64,000 nucleotides of DNA from Flaveria trinervia. Its lineage: Eukaryota > Streptophyta > Magnoliopsida > Asterales > Asteraceae. The stretch's first letter is position 1. Each line of letters begins with the position of its first letter. Below are positions 9,123 to 20,603 of the stretch, one piece after another. A program made the translations under genes and the position numbers. The stretch lies in NCBI GenBank assembly GCA_025506515.1, contig CM046453.1:28075882-28139881 (forward strand), given 5' to 3'. The notes under the pieces were generated by a model, which saw only the letters and a list, made by a program, of their open reading frames with translations, had not been told where the DNA came from and searched no databases.

Positions 9123-11647
9123 CTGTTTAACCCCTTCCTTTTGGATTTCTTTGAGGACTTAAGGGTTACAGGATTTGATGTTGCTGATACAAATGTGGTC
9201 TCAAAGTCAGTTTTCATTTTTTCCATTTTCTCTTTAATTTCTTCTTTTTGTTTGAGTTTGGAACCTCTTTTGTACCAACAATCATCTGTAAGATGATTGA
9301 ATAGACCACATACTTCACATGGTTTCTTCTTCATCTTAGGTTGATCATCAACTAAAGGGGGTGAAGCAACTGATGACTTGTTCTTCAATGCTTTAGAAGA
9401 ATTGTTTGCTTTCTTGACTGCCTCTTTAGTGGTCTTCAAACTCTTTCTACTGTCAGTTTTCTTCTCTTCAGTACTGACAGCAGTTGAAGTTTGAACTTCA
9501 GGTGTTAGATCCTGCTCTCTAGTCCTTTCAGGACCTTCAGAATTAACTCCTGAGTTGATCAACTCATTAATCATGTGAATGTTAGCATTTGAACCATCAA
9601 CATCAGCTGATACGTTCAAAGAGGGCTTGATGCTGACTGCTACTTCTGATTGTGCTGTATCAGAAGGTAGATCACATGATGTGATGGATTGGTTATCACT
9701 CTCACCATCAGATTCTACCTCTGCTCTTGGGGTAAAATCTGTAGGTGGAGCAGTGTGATTGTAACCAATTCCAAACTTCACATTTGAAGCAGATTGCTTA
9801 CTAAGAAGCATTTCAAAACCTTTGCATGATTGTACCCATCTATCACACTCGACCTGGGTAACTGCAAGAGTTTCTTTGAGATCTTTGTACTTCTCTAGAA
9901 GTACTTCTTCTCTAGCCTTATCATCAATTATTTGGCAATTCAGTTTATAAATCTCATCATTTTTATCTTTAAGCACAGACTCAAACTCAGCTTTGTTTTT
10001 GGAAATTATTTGTTCTAGCTCAATGTTCTTATTAATTAGAGCTACATTTGCTTCTCTAATGGAAGCAAATGCTGCTATGCATGGTTCAGAACATAATTTG
10101 GCTTTTGCCTCAGAGGATACCTGTGATACCTGAGGTGTAGAGGTATTAGAAAATGAAGTATCAGCAGACTCCAAAGCCATAAGAGCCAGATTCCCAAAAG
10201 GACTGTCACCACCATGTTGACCAGCACCTGAAAACAGTTGATCATGACCAGACATGTCATCTGGTAAACTGCTCCAGTCAACAACTCCTGGGGTGAAGAA
10301 GCTGTGTTGTTGAGGTTGAGGTTGTTGATGAGATTGGGATGGCTGAGGTTCTGGTAGTGCATGAGGTTGTGGTGCCATAGGAACTTGAACTTGATTTGAC
10401 TGTGGCATGTAATAGCAAGGGTACGGATATGGCATTTGACCCTGAGGAACAAAATATGCCGGAGATTGTTGTTGAGGATGATGACTAGAAGTGACAGGAT
10501 GTTGCCCCCTGTGTTGTTGACTATTGCTATGAAAAGTCACAAAGGGTGCAGTGGAGTTAGATCCAGTTGATCTACACTCTCTTGCAAAGTGTCCAAGCCT
10601 TTGGCATTTGTGACACCTCAACTTGCTCTTGTCAAAACCAACTTTGGTTTTGCCAGAGAGTCCTGGGAATTTTCTTCCAGTTCTTTTATAGAACTTCTGA
10701 GATCTGATATTTATCAGGGCCATTTGGCTCAAAATATCCATCTCCTCTAAGTCATCATCAGCAATCCCCTTGAGATCATCCATAATGAAGCATAGATTGT
10801 CATTATTACACCCAGTAAACTGACCATCAACACTCACAAATGCAGAATCAGAAGTGCTTGAAGAGAAATTAATATGCTCATCATACTGGCATTCAGATGA
10901 ATCATATTCTGACTCATGACCCACCAAGGCAGTGTTGCCTGGTACAAAGTCTTCAGTGAGCTTTCCAGATGAAGACAACTTTCTCTTCTGTTCTATCTCT
11001 CTCTCAAACGTGAGCAGTTTCCCATGGAGTTGGGTGAGAGATAGTTTGTCCAAACTTGCACTGGAGCGTAGGACAATAGTATATGTGTCCCATCTCTCAG
11101 GCAGTGATCTGAGAAATCTGTTATTCATCTGAATATTTGTGTACTCAAGTTTGACCATTTTTAGTTCAGAGATCAAACAAGAGAACCGCTCATATTGTTG
11201 AGTCAGTGTCTCACCCTTTCTATGAGAGAATATCTCATATTGTTGGGCAAGAATTTCTCTATTATTTGCCAAGACCTCATCTGTTCCTCCAAATTGTTCT
11301 TTCAAGGCATTCCAGAGGTCATGGGCAGTTTCATGATGCATTAGCCCAGAATAGATTTCATTTGGCAGTGCCATGGCTAGAATTCCATGGGCTTTTGCAT
11401 CAATTTCAAGAAACTTCTTATCCTCATCTGAGTATTGCTCCCTCCTCTTCGGAACCATTTGATTGGTTTTCGGGTTATTCACCATAGGCTTGTGTGGACC
11501 ATGTACCACTGATGTCCAACAACCTGCGCTGTTAACAGACAGGTGATGGAGCATACGTCTTTGCCATATGTTATACTCATTCCTAACCAGCATTGGTGGC
11601 TTGGTTGAGGAACCAGTATTGTGATGATCATTGGAGGGAGTGGTCAT
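9119..11647 (-). CDS. gag: Element B Gag polyprotein, long open frame
   Basis: An 842-residue Gag, the structural protein that packages element RNA into cytoplasmic particles. The ATG at 11647 follows the PBS and a ~216-base leader, as expected. In order it shows a UBN2-like N-terminal half (residues ~20-230, with EIYSGLMHHETAHDLW), a first zinc knuckle CHKCQRLGHFAREC at residue ~345, a Gln/Pro-rich linker (~370-450), a coiled coil (~535-610), and a GIGYN motif followed by PP. The second zinc knuckle CEVCGLFNHLTDDC is at ~774. Two knuckles, the coiled coil and the GxGY..PP motif point to the SIRE/Maximus lineage. It is the longest intact frame in the window; only its last ~100 codons are shifted out by one base. 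Confidence 0.88.
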   Translation of the reverse strand: MTTPSNDHHNTGSSTKPPMLVRNEYNIWQRRMLHHLSVNSAGCWTSVVHGPHKPMVNNPKTNQMVPKRREQYSDEDKKFLEIDAKAHGILAMALPNEIYSGLMHHETAHDLWNALKEQFGGTDEVLANNREILAQQYEIFSHRKGETLTQQYERFSCLISELKMVKLEYTNIQMNNRFLRSLPERWDTYTIVLRSSASLDKLSLTQLHGKLLTFEREIEQKRKLSSSGKLTEDFVPGNTALVGHESEYDSSECQYDEHINFSSSTSDSAFVSVDGQFTGCNNDNLCFIMDDLKGIADDDLEEMDILSQMALINIRSQKFYKRTGRKFPGLSGKTKVGFDKSKLRCHKCQRLGHFARECRSTGSNSTAPFVTFHSNSQQHRGQHPVTSSHHPQQQSPAYFVPQGQMPYPYPCYYMPQSNQVQVPMAPQPHALPEPQPSQSHQQPQPQQHSFFTPGVVDWSSLPDDMSGHDQLFSGAGQHGGDSPFGNLALMALESADTSFSNTSTPQVSQVSSEAKAKLCSEPCIAAFASIREANVALINKNIELEQIISKNKAEFESVLKDKNDEIYKLNCQIIDDKAREEVLLEKYKDLKETLAVTQVECDRWVQSCKGFEMLLSKQSASNVKFGIGYNHTAPPTDFTPRAEVESDGESDNQSITSCDLPSDTAQSEVAVSIKPSLNVSADVDGSNANIHMINELINSGVNSEGPERTREQDLTPEVQTSTAVSTEEKKTDSRKSLKTTKEAVKKANNSSKALKNKSSVASPPLVDDQPKMKKKPCEVCGLFNHLTDDCWYKRGSKLKQKEEIKEKMEKMKTDFETTFVSATSNPVTLKSSKKSKRKGLNR

Positions 11648-11863
11648 TTTCAGTTCAAAAACAATTTAATTCAAGCTTTTAAAAGTTTTAAACAGACCAC
11701 AACAAACTCAATGAAACCAAGAGAAGATCTCAGGAAGAATGACCAGAAATACAGAAAATTCAATCTCTATAACCGTTTCTTGCAAAAACAAAAGCTAATT
11801 CAATCAAACTTAGATCTTGAATAGCAGTTTCAATGATCAATTATTAGATCGATCAATGATTAG
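11648..11863 (-). other. Element B leader between PBS and gag
   Basis: A 216-bp untranslated leader. Unlike the family 2 leader, it has no dense repeat cluster. Confidence 0.7.
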
Positions 11864-11878
11864 CCTGCTCTGATACCA
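11864..11878 (-). other. Element B primer binding site (initiator Met tRNA)
   Basis: On the minus strand this reads TGGTATCAGAGCAGG, two bases after the 5' LTR. It matches the 3' end of plant initiator methionine tRNA, the usual copia primer. Confidence 0.9.
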
Positions 11879-11880
11879 TT

Positions 11881-12811
11881 TGACAGGATCAGCGATCACA
11901 AGTTTGATGTATTAGAGTTCAAAGCAGCGGAATACGAACAGAATTAGACAAATTGTAGCAAGCAATCGATACTTGTATGCATTAAGAGCACATACGGTTA
12001 TAGGGAGAGAATATATATTTCTGATTTCAAGGAATGTTTATAGATGTAGAATATTTCTAATCAAATCATTCATTCATTCCATTCATTCTACACACTATTA
12101 CAATAGGTTGTCACTCCTTATATAGAGTGCAACAATCACTGCTGTTATCACGGAAAGTGACAACTAGCAGATCTAATACAAAAATAACTAACTCTTAACA
12201 AACTACTGAAATGTTCACAACTACTGAGAACATATCAGAGTGTTAAGTACAAAATATAAAACTACTGAAACTACAACGACTGAAGAACAAGCTCTTCAGT
12301 CGTTTTACAAAACTACTGAAACATAAAACTACTGAACTAGAAATATAAAACTACTGATATCACAACTACTGAAGAAGTACTCTTCAGCAGTTGTGACAAA
12401 CTACTGACGCTTCAGTACTTGATCTTCAGACTTTGACCTTCAGATGTTTCATCAGCTGATGACTTCAGTAGATATCATCAGCTGATCTCTTCAGTCTTTG
12501 TCTTCAGACTTTGTACATCAGTTGTTGATCTTCAGCACTTGTAAACTCTTCAGCTGTTGTACTTCAGTACTTTGGTCTTTCAGCTTCAGCACTTGTGTTC
12601 TTCAGCTGTTCAGCTTCAGTACTTGTGTTCTTCAGCTATTGTACTTCAGCACTTTAGTTCTTCAGCTGTTGGAGTCTTCAGCACTTGATCTTCAGCTGTT
12701 GAAGTCTTCAGCACTTGTCAAACTGCTGATGAGGCTTTCAGCAGTTGTTGTGATACCATGTGGGACTTAGAGGTTTTCTGATCTTGGCTCATTGGTTCTT
12801 TTGGTCCAACA
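11881..12811 (-). repeat. Element B 5' LTR
   Basis: A 931-bp copy of 4368-5300, about 99% alike by eye. It has the TATA box at about 12119-12125 (minus strand) and the 11-bp-arm hairpin at 12276-12286 and 12293-12303. It should hold the promoter of element B. Confidence 0.92.
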
Positions 12812-12816
12812 CCTTT

Positions 12817-14111
12817 GCTACAAGTCTAGCCTTGTAAGTATCCAAGTTTCCATGCATATCGGTTTTCTTCTTAAAAACCCACTTGCTTCCAACTACTTTG
12901 GAGTTAAGAGGTGGAACAACCAAGTCCCATACTTGATTGTCATGCATGGATTGCATCTCACGCTCATGGCCTCGAGCCATTTGTCACAATCCAAATTGGA
13001 CACCGCATCATGGTATGTGTTGGTTCATCTGAATCTACCACATAGCATCCATCCATGAAAATCCGTATCTTTCAGGTGATTACTTGTTCTACCACTTCTG
13101 CGAATGTTTTGTGTGTATTGATCAACCATTTGATCATCTTCAACATCCTCATGTTGAGTGCTATTTTCAACCAAATGTGCATCGGGTTGTGGTACTTGAT
13201 CCTCCTCAAGATCCACTGTTCTACTGCTGGTTCCTTCCATAAGGAATTTTGCTTCTAAGAACTCACCCTTTCTGGCAACAAACACCTTTTGTTCCAGTGG
13301 ATCATAGAAGTAATATCCCATAGAATCTCTAGGATATCCAATAAAGATACACTTGGTGGATCGAACTTCCAATTTGTTTAGGGTGGGAGTCTTAACATAA
13401 GCCTCACAACCCCAGACCCTTAAGTATGTTAGGGATGGAACTCTTCCATGCCATATCTCAAGAGGTGTCCTTTCCAACTTTTTGGTTGGGGCCATATTTA
13501 AAATACGGGCCGCGGAGAGCAAAGCGAAACCCAAAATGATAGAGGTAATGTGCTTCTAGCCATCATAGATCGGACCATATCCAATAAGGTTCGATTCCTC
13601 CTCTCAGACACACCATTGTGTTGTGGTGTTCCAGGTGGAGTGAGTTGTGAGACAATCCCACAACTCCTAAGATGATCTTGGAAAGCATCACTTAGGTATT
13701 CACCTCCTCTATCAGTGCGGAGAACTTTAATTGACTTGTTGAGTTGATTTTCCACCTCATTCTTGAAGATTTTGAACATTTCAAAAGCTTCATCTTTGTG
13801 CCTTAATAAGTACACATACCCATAGCGACTATAATCATCGGTAAGGTAATGAAGTATCTTTCACCATTCCTAGTCATTGGCTTAAAAGGACCACATACAT
13901 CCGAATGTATGATTCCTAATAAATCTTTTGCCCTTTCGTTAGTTCCACTAAATGGCGACTTAGTTATTTTACCTTGTAAACAAGATTCACACACATCAAA
14001 TGAATCATATTCATTTGTTTTTAAAAGACTATTCTTTTGAAGTGTTTGTATACGTTTCTTGTTTATATGACCAAGACGACAATGCCAAAGATAGGTATCA
14101 CTCAAATCCAC
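12817..14111 (-). pseudogene. pol: Element A integrase and start of RT, broken
   Basis: Frames 14111-13803, 13815-13498, 13534-13025 and 12980-12817 make up the middle of the copia polyprotein. Visible are the HHCC site (WHCRLGHINKKR...CESCLQGK), the core acidic residues in IIHSDVCGP, RTDRGGEY and NGVSERRNR, and the C-terminal region (WGCEAYVKTP, FIGYP). Then comes the start of RT (VGSKWVFKKKTD, TYKARLVAK), where element B cuts in. At least three frame changes are present. The remaining RT is at 4362-3380. Confidence 0.87.
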
Positions 14112-14305
14112 TTGAGTTTCTTGGTGTTAGTATGGTACAATGAACTATTTAAAGCATTTTCATGAACCAATTCATAAATACCATTAATGGGTATAGCTTT
14201 AAAATAGAACATATCATTTAAAGAAACATGAATATCATTTTCAATAAAAGATAATACATAATCATAAAGTCTTAATTGGGATACATAATAATGTTCCTAG
14301 TCAAA
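14112..14305 (-). pseudogene. Element A protease to integrase linker, decayed
   Basis: This stretch lies between the protease end and the integrase zinc site. It should encode the pre-integrase region, but no frame stays open. It reads as decayed pol. Confidence 0.6.
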
Positions 14306-15446
14306 CTAGGAGCATACAAAACATTCTTCAAAATAACATCCAAGCCACTTGGAAGTTTCAAGATGTAGTCCCCCACGCTTCAACTTGGACTTTGATTCCA
14401 TTGCCCATGAAGAGGCTAACATCCCCTTGATTGAAGTCCCTACTTCTTTTGAACCCCTGCAACAATTGCAAATATGAGTTCCACATCCGGTATCTAATAC
14501 CCATGTGTTTGAAGATGTAACATTAAGATCAATATGAATTATGTATATTGTACCTGAGGTCTGCCCGGCATCCCTCTTGGCTTTCAACTCTTGGAGATGA
14601 ACAGGACAATTTCTTGCCCAATGTCCAATCTCCCCACACTTGAAGCATGGGTCATTGGTAGCAACCTTTTGCTTCTTCTCTTGTGGTTTGGGTGGCACCC
14701 TTGCCACCCCTTTCCCCTTTCCCCAAACGGGTCCCTTACCCTTGGTAACCTTTGCCTTGGGTGCGGGATGAGGCCTTTTCTTGTTCCCACCTTCATTGAT
14801 GGTGAGAACGGGTAAAACCCTTTTACCCATGGCCGCCTCGGCCGTTTTCAGCATTGAGTGAAGCTCACCAATGCTTTTGTACCAAGCATTCATGTTGTAG
14901 TTCAACACGAATGTCTCGAACTTCTTGGTAAGGCCTTAAGGATCAAATCCGTGGCCAATTCCTTCGAGACAGGACAATTAAGCCTCTCGAGGCGGTCAAT
15001 ATGACTTTTCATCTTAAGTACATAAGATGAAACAGATTGGTTGTCGTCCATACGACATGCATGGAGTGCTCGAACTGTTTCGAAGCGCTCAACCCTTGCT
15101 TGCGTTTGGAAAGTTTCCTTTAGCTGGGTTATCATGTCGTAAGCTCCATGATGTTCATACTCCTTTTGGAGATCCGGAGTCATGCTCGCTAGCATGAGAC
15201 AAGACACTTGGATAGAGTCCTCAGTGTACTTGAGTCAATCGTTGTAGGCCTCCTCATCATCCTCAGTAGGTTGATCGAGGATAGGGTCGTCTAAAACATA
15301 TGATCTTCTCTCTTGCTTGAGAACAATTCTCAAGTTTCGATACCAATCAATAAAGTTATTATGATTTAGACGTTCCTTTTGGAGGATCCTCATAATGATT
15401 GGTTGGACGCGGATGAGTTATCGTGATTTTCATTATTGGTGGCCAT
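14306..15446 (-). pseudogene. gag: Element A Gag and protease, broken
   Basis: The likely ATG is at 15446, followed by an asparagine-rich start, an in-frame stop within the first 20 codons, and FIDWYRNLR typical of copia Gag. Frame 15207-14902 carries the helical core (DLQKEYEHHGAYDM). Frame 14908-14306 carries the zinc knuckle CFKCGEIGHWARNC and a protease start WVLDTGCGTHIC. This is a one-knuckle Gag, unlike the two-knuckle Gag of families 1 and 2. Several stops and frame changes make it nonfunctional. Confidence 0.82.
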
Positions 15447-16855
15447 CTACAAAAATTAACAAAGATCTATTTTAGTATTTTCGATATGTCATTTTTATAA
15501 TTAATGCCTTTTAAGGTCATTTTATATAAAGTCTAGAACCCAACATTACATTTAAATTGTGGTTAGGTGATCTTTATCCCACGATTTAAATTAATAAGGT
15601 GGTCAACGTTTGACGATTGCAACCATTTGCAACTTCTAGAAATATGGGATCGACTTGAAACATCATATGTAAAGTCGGCATGTTAATCCCTCAACACCAT
15701 TTGGAAACCACACTGTAGGTGACCCATTTGACATGGTTTGCAAATCAAGATACCCTACTTACACCTACATATGAGTTCGCCAAAATAAGTGGTTAGGTGA
15801 TCTTTATCCCACAATAAGGCATTCTCACCTCAAGTCGCAAGTTCCCTCAAAATGGTTAGGTGCCTTTATTCCACTAAGAGTTCCCAAGTGACTCAAGTGT
15901 TGTGTAAAAGGACGGTGTTGATCTTGTTTAAAATATTAGAGATTCATAATACAAGTTTTAGAAAACTCTATGTACTTGTATTTGCATGCTTTCAAATACA
16001 AGGTACCCTATGGTCCTTTTATTAAAACCATTTTTTAATCTTTAAAATCATTAATCATTTTAATAACCTTTTATTACTTTTAATGATTAAGAACCATCAT
16101 TTTTATGACTTGTTAAGTTTGTTAATTAGTTTGTGATGCATGTCAAAATCTCAACCATACAATCAAATAACAAACATTCAAACAAGCCTAAACATAACAT
16201 GAGTGCATAACCATAGCCACTAAGTTGATAACACTTGTTTGCCATCACAAGTGTCATAATAAGGTCTTTCCTAAGGGTGAACTCAACACAAAATTGAGGT
16301 CATCTTAGATCCCCACTTGAATTGCATCCATATGCTTCAAGTTCCATGTCTTTGATGTCCATCTTTGGGTCTTGATCTTGTGCATCTTCCTTTTACAAAA
16401 TGTATCCTAATACATTTTTCTAATAAAAGAAATGCATCTAATCTATTAATTACATAACCAAATGAACAAATAATTACAACCCAAATAATAAACATAAATA
16501 TTACAACCCAATTGAATGAATAAAACCAACATTCCAATCATCCAAATCAAAGGGGCCAAAGGCTAGGTTATGCACACTAACATCCAATGATCATATTAAC
16601 CAAACATATAATGAAACCCCACTTAAAACCACCAAATTTCAGCCAACATAACTGAATTTTGGGTTTTAAACATTGTCCAAACAATCAACATTTCATAATA
16701 TATATCCTTCAAGGTCTAATCACTAGCATGTGTGATATGACCTTGAAAGTTTGGGGAATCATTCATACAAAATAGCAGCCCAAAATCAGCCTATAATAAG
16801 TGATAATACATCTTTAAAACCGATTTTAAAGACTAAGAACAGCAATCATCCACAT
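15447..16855 (-). other. Element A leader with repeated motif
   Basis: A 1.4-kb untranslated leader between PBS and gag, with no gene. A 21-22-bp unit containing GGTTAGGTGATCTTTAT occurs at about 15559-15582 and 15789-15812, with a shorter variant at 15853-15873. The left and right parts are AT-rich. Confidence 0.65.
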
Positions 16856-16873
16856 AACCGGTTCATGATGCCA
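16856..16873 (-). other. Element A primer binding site, degenerate
   Basis: On the minus strand, one base after the LTR end, this reads TGGCATCATGAACCGG. It resembles the initiator Met tRNA site TGGTATCAGAGC with changes. The position supports the call; the match is imperfect. Confidence 0.55.
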
Positions 16874-16874
16874 T

Positions 16875-17798
16875 TGATGGGTTTGATAGAACACAAAGTA
16901 AACAAGTTCAACCTTTTAAACTTTTTGAAAAACCAGCGGAGAATAGAATTATAACATGTTTATAATCTGAAAAATCATGTTCTTAATGATGTTTTAAGAT
17001 GGAAAAACAACCCAAAGTAAAAGGATCTTAAATATGTGAATGAACAAGCTATGAACACAATTAAACTACATAAAATCACAGCTATATAAAGCTGTGATGA
17101 ACTACCTTTCTCCAGCCAAAAATCGACCAAGAAGGGGTTGAAAGATGCTTGTGAATCGGCCAAGACTCCAAGGAAGGATCCCTCAAGCATGTATACCCAA
17201 AGCTTGTATGCAATGCACTCTTCTTGCTAGGAGAACAACACCAAAGTTCCTCAAAACCCCCTCTTTCTTGCTGGAACCCGTAAGTATTAGAGAGAGAGAG
17301 AGCTTATGAGAAATGTTTTACATGTCACTTGATGATGAGAGAACCAAGAGTGTATATCTAAAATTGGATTAAAGAAAGAAAAGTCTCTCATTGGGGTGGG
17401 GGGGGGGGGGGGGGCGGCCGAAAATATGGGTCAAAGGCAAGTTCCCCTCAAAAACCATTAATCCAATTTTATATAATAGTCCCTTGAAAGTTTATACAAT
17501 TAACATTTAATTGTATAACTTATACACTCTTTTAATTAGTTAATGTTATCCAACTAACTTAAATAACAATAAGTAATATTCTTGAACAAAATATCCTAAT
17601 AAGTTGTTCCATCTCACATGTAACTTATTTAGAAAACCCATTTTCTAAATTTGGTGTTATTATTTAATTACATGATCATATCATCAATTGAATAATTGTT
17701 AGTGATTGCAAAGCTTGTTATTGGGTATAACCCGACTTGGATCATGACATACTAACCGCATCAATGTTCTATGTGTCTTGGGCATATAGAATCTAACA
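16875..17798 (-). repeat. Element A 5' LTR
   Basis: A 924-bp LTR, direct repeat of 1330-2231. It contains a 17-base G run (17398-17414), against 11 in the other copy, and a GA microsatellite at about 17289-17300. It lies next to the PBS and so is the 5' LTR. Confidence 0.9.
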
Positions 17799-18633
17799 AG
17801 GAGTTCAAGGATATCCAAAATAAGGGGGATTGCATTTTTTTAATTATGGTAAAGAGTTAAACAAAAACGTCGTTCATGATCGGATTTGAATTTAAACAAT
17901 TCAGAATGTTGACAATAAAGGCAACACAAATAGCTTTCCAAGTACACTTGCACACGCGGTTCATCAAACTCATGAACACAACCGTACATTGCTATAACCA
18001 GAAAAGCATGACAATAAATTTATAATAAATTTATCTTGTACGAAAGATTGTTTTAGGAGTGTTATCATCGTGCAATTAGGTTTTAATGATAACTCAGATG
18101 AAGATCGATAAAAAGGTTCCATAAAACTAGATCAACGTCAAATTGTAGCATAAAAACGTGAGAGAAGAAATCGATTTAAAATTTAAATGTTCCAGGCTTG
18201 GAACTAGGGTTACCCTAAAGTAATAATGACCTATTTTGAGTTCTAGATGCATACTTTAGCTTGACTGGCTGGAACACTATCGTCGATAAATCAAATAACG
18301 GTGTTCACCTTTCAAGTTATTACATGTTTCTTGTCAATTGAAGTCTTAAAACCTTGGTAAGTTTGAGATCAAGGAATGGGAATACTCAGCAAGATATAGT
18401 TATCACTTCTAGCTTGGTGGTGTATTTCCCAAAGTATGACTCTTAACTACCAAAGGAGAGCTTGATCCTAACTCATTGTTTAGGATCCATAAGAAAAAAT
18501 GAGGTAACTTACCATCAAGGTAAGGATAATCAATCCTATCTTAACAGCGAAGTTATATAGAAACAAAATATAGCAAAATGAAAAGTCATTGTGAGGAAAA
18601 TACAATCCATAACATTTTAAATAGGTGATATTA
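17799..18633. other. Old repeat DNA between elements A and F
   Basis: It begins with the right AGGAG duplication of element A (17799-17803) and ends with the TATTA duplication of F (18629-18633). No gene or domain is seen. Units resembling the array at 58908-59350 (AT-CAAGGTA...CTATCTT) appear at about 18510-18550, so F split that array. Confidence 0.5.
18629..18633. repeat. Target-site duplication of element F (left copy)
   Basis: TATTA precedes the LTR at 18634 and recurs at 58903-58907, some 40 kb away. This shows that everything between entered as, or into, element F. Confidence 0.9.
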
Positions 18634-19360
18634 TGTTAGGACCTGGTATTTGAACGAAATACCTAGTGATTAGCGTGTAAACCAGATCAAATAGTGCGGA
18701 ATCCTATTTGATTGGCGATCCAATCAGTGAGAACACACGAAGAATCAATAAAGAATTGAAACTAACGTTAGAAACCGATTGGGAATCGATCTAATGTGTT
18801 CTATGAACTTGGAGAACGAATTGGAGGCTTCTAGACGGCTAGGGTACGTCTGGAGTCGTAATAGAATTAATTCTTTTTTTTCCACGAATTGGGTGTATTT
18901 ATAGGTTAGTATTGTTCATTCGTGCGACTGACTATTAGTATGATTCAGTCGTGCGATTGAACCATACGGTTGATCCATCCGCACGACTGAGTGTTCAGTC
19001 GCGCGACTGAGCCAATCTTATGTGTCAATCATATGATTGATCCAGTCTCCTGGTTCAGTCGTGTGACTGAGTCATTCGTATGAAGTTATTCATGCGTGTG
19101 GTTCATTCGCATGGGCCATTCGCATGAGAACTTCATTATGTTAAGTTTGAATGTATTAATTAATAAACATTATGTGTAACCATTCAAACAATCACTAACC
19201 TAATTAACCAATTCAATATCGACTCATTAATGAAATATTAGACATTACAAATCACAAACAATCAATATCATTTCATTAATCATATCAAATTACATCCGAA
19301 TCAGATAAACAAGATCTATTACATTTCATATCATGATCTAGGGACATACATGTATCAACA
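18634..19360 (-). repeat. Element F 3' LTR
   Basis: A 727-bp LTR that starts TGTTGATACATG and ends CCTAACA on the minus strand. It carries CAGTCG..CGACTG-type repeats at about 18920-19120, just upstream of a TATAAATA box at about 18896-18903 (minus strand). Confidence 0.92.
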
Positions 19361-19373
19361 ACCTCCCCCTTGG
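19361..19373 (-). other. Element F polypurine tract
   Basis: On the minus strand CCAAGGGGGAGGT lies directly before the LTR. The same tract occurs before the 3' LTRs of E and G. Confidence 0.85.
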
Positions 19374-19385
19374 ACCTAGATCTCT

Positions 19386-20603
19386 CTAATGTCTTGTTTT
19401 CTGCATCACCTCCTCATATTTCTTGTACTTGTCCTCTTTTGTGACTCCCGCATGAATCTCACACGTGAAGCAGAGTCTTATGACATTTGGAACTGGAGGG
19501 CTTGTACAATATCTTGCGTATCATAGAATAGTGGCCATTTGTATAGCGTGTAGACATCATTTGCTGACAAGTTGGTAAGCCACATTGGTCGAATACCCTG
19601 ATCATATCCATTTGGCCCTCTTTTTTTAGGACTATGACTGATTCAGCTGTTCTCCAATCGTAGTACCACCACTTAAAGTGTGGAGTGAAGTCCTGTGGCA
19701 TTTCCCTGAGTGGGATTCTTGACACTGTGCGCGGAGGACTCCACTTCAACACTATCTTCAGCTTTCCAGTAATGGCATCAACCTCAGACCTTCTGATATA
19801 CCTTGTAGGCTGTTAGGGTCTGAAGTTAACCCACCTGGTGTGGTACTCCTTTTTAGGGCAGCCTCGAACCAGCCTGACATCTTCCTCGAGTCAGCATACA
19901 AAAGCTTTAGTTTGGCCAGCTGGTTGAGCTCAAAACCTGGTAGAGTCTTCAGATCATGTGGGAATCTGAAGTACTCTATGCCCTTTTCCCTCTTAACTGC
20001 ATATACGTTAAGATCCTCAAAATACGCCCACGCTATGATCCCGCCAGTCACCTTATGATGTTTCTTGACTCTGTAGAGTTTGGTGTAGGCATCCTGTTTC
20101 GGTGCAGCGCGTTGGGCTCTAACTTCTTCAAAACACGCAGCCCACTCAGCCTTTCGGATATCGACATCATCATTTGAGGCTTGGGCCGTTTCCTCTACTT
20201 TCTCTGACTCTTGCTCCATCTTGTCTAACACCTCAAAAGTATCGCTGACGAAGGATTCACCCAGATTGGGGACCACATTTCCCTCATTGTCAGCGTACTG
20301 AGGGTAGTGCTCGGCAGTGACATCTTCAATCTTGATTTCATCAACATTGTTGAGCTCTTCATCACTGGTCGAGTCGCATGTCGGAGCATCCTTCACTATC
20401 TCATCTGGATTGAGCTTGAAGATCTCTGCGAGTTGCTCGTTTGATAGGTCGTGAATTATTTCCCCTTCTTCAGGGGTATAACTCACTGACCTCCTTACGA
20501 TCCCTTGCAGATCAAGAATCATTGTCAGCTGAGTCTTGACCTGCTGAAGGGGAGCAACATCAAACTCATCCTTTGGTAATTTGGATCTGTTGGATTTACA
20601 CAT
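19386..20603 (-). pseudogene. Element F ORF4, conserved protein of unknown function
   Basis: I do not recognise this family. The start MCKSNRSKLP at 20603 matches MFKSNRSKL in element E, which supports the ATG. The protein (~400 residues if whole) has an acidic first half (VSYTPEEGEIIHDL, LNPDEIVKDAP, NEGNVVPNLGE). Next is an aromatic block (IAWAYFEDLNVYAVKREKG, FPHDLKTLPGF), then a Trp/Pro-rich C-terminal half (PPRTVSRIPLREMPQDFTP, KWWYYDWRTAE). The frame is lost at about 19760 and again at about 19570; the natural end is KTRH at 19386. No membrane segment or known catalytic motif is seen. The same ORF follows ORF3 in E and is present in G, so it is a standard part of this family. Confidence 0.75.

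Larger units (their letters stand above)
4368..12811 (-). mobile_element. Element B: SIRE-like copia (family 1), internally deleted
   Basis: Two ~932-bp LTRs, a PBS, a PPT and a perfect CCTTT duplication define an 8,444-bp insertion in element A. On the minus strand it holds gag, protease and integrase, but no RT and no RNase H. The integrase tail is instead joined in frame to the distal half of the accessory ORF3. The related element C keeps all parts. By eye the two LTRs differ at about six bases and two indels, so the insertion is recent. Lacking RT, it could move only with proteins from another copy, unless the deletion came after insertion. Confidence 0.92.
1330..17798 (-). mobile_element. 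Element A: Ty1/copia retrotransposon (Tork/TAR-like), split by element B
   Basis: Two direct LTRs (1330-2231 and 16875-17798) enclose, on the minus strand, a PBS, gag with one zinc knuckle, protease, integrase, RT and RNase H, in the copia order. A perfect AGGAG duplication flanks it. Without the nested element B and its duplication it is about 8.0 kb. All ORFs are broken and the RT metal-binding motif is changed, so it is a dead copy. The two LTRs differ by many substitutions and indels, including a ~22-bp segment present only in the right copy, so it is older than B. The lineage name is my reading of the RT/RNase H sequence, not a tree. Confidence 0.9.

Noticed and set aside
9119..11647. 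842-codon ORF as a host gene
   Set aside because: It lies between PBS and protease of element B and has the two zinc knuckles and coiled coil of a retroelement Gag.
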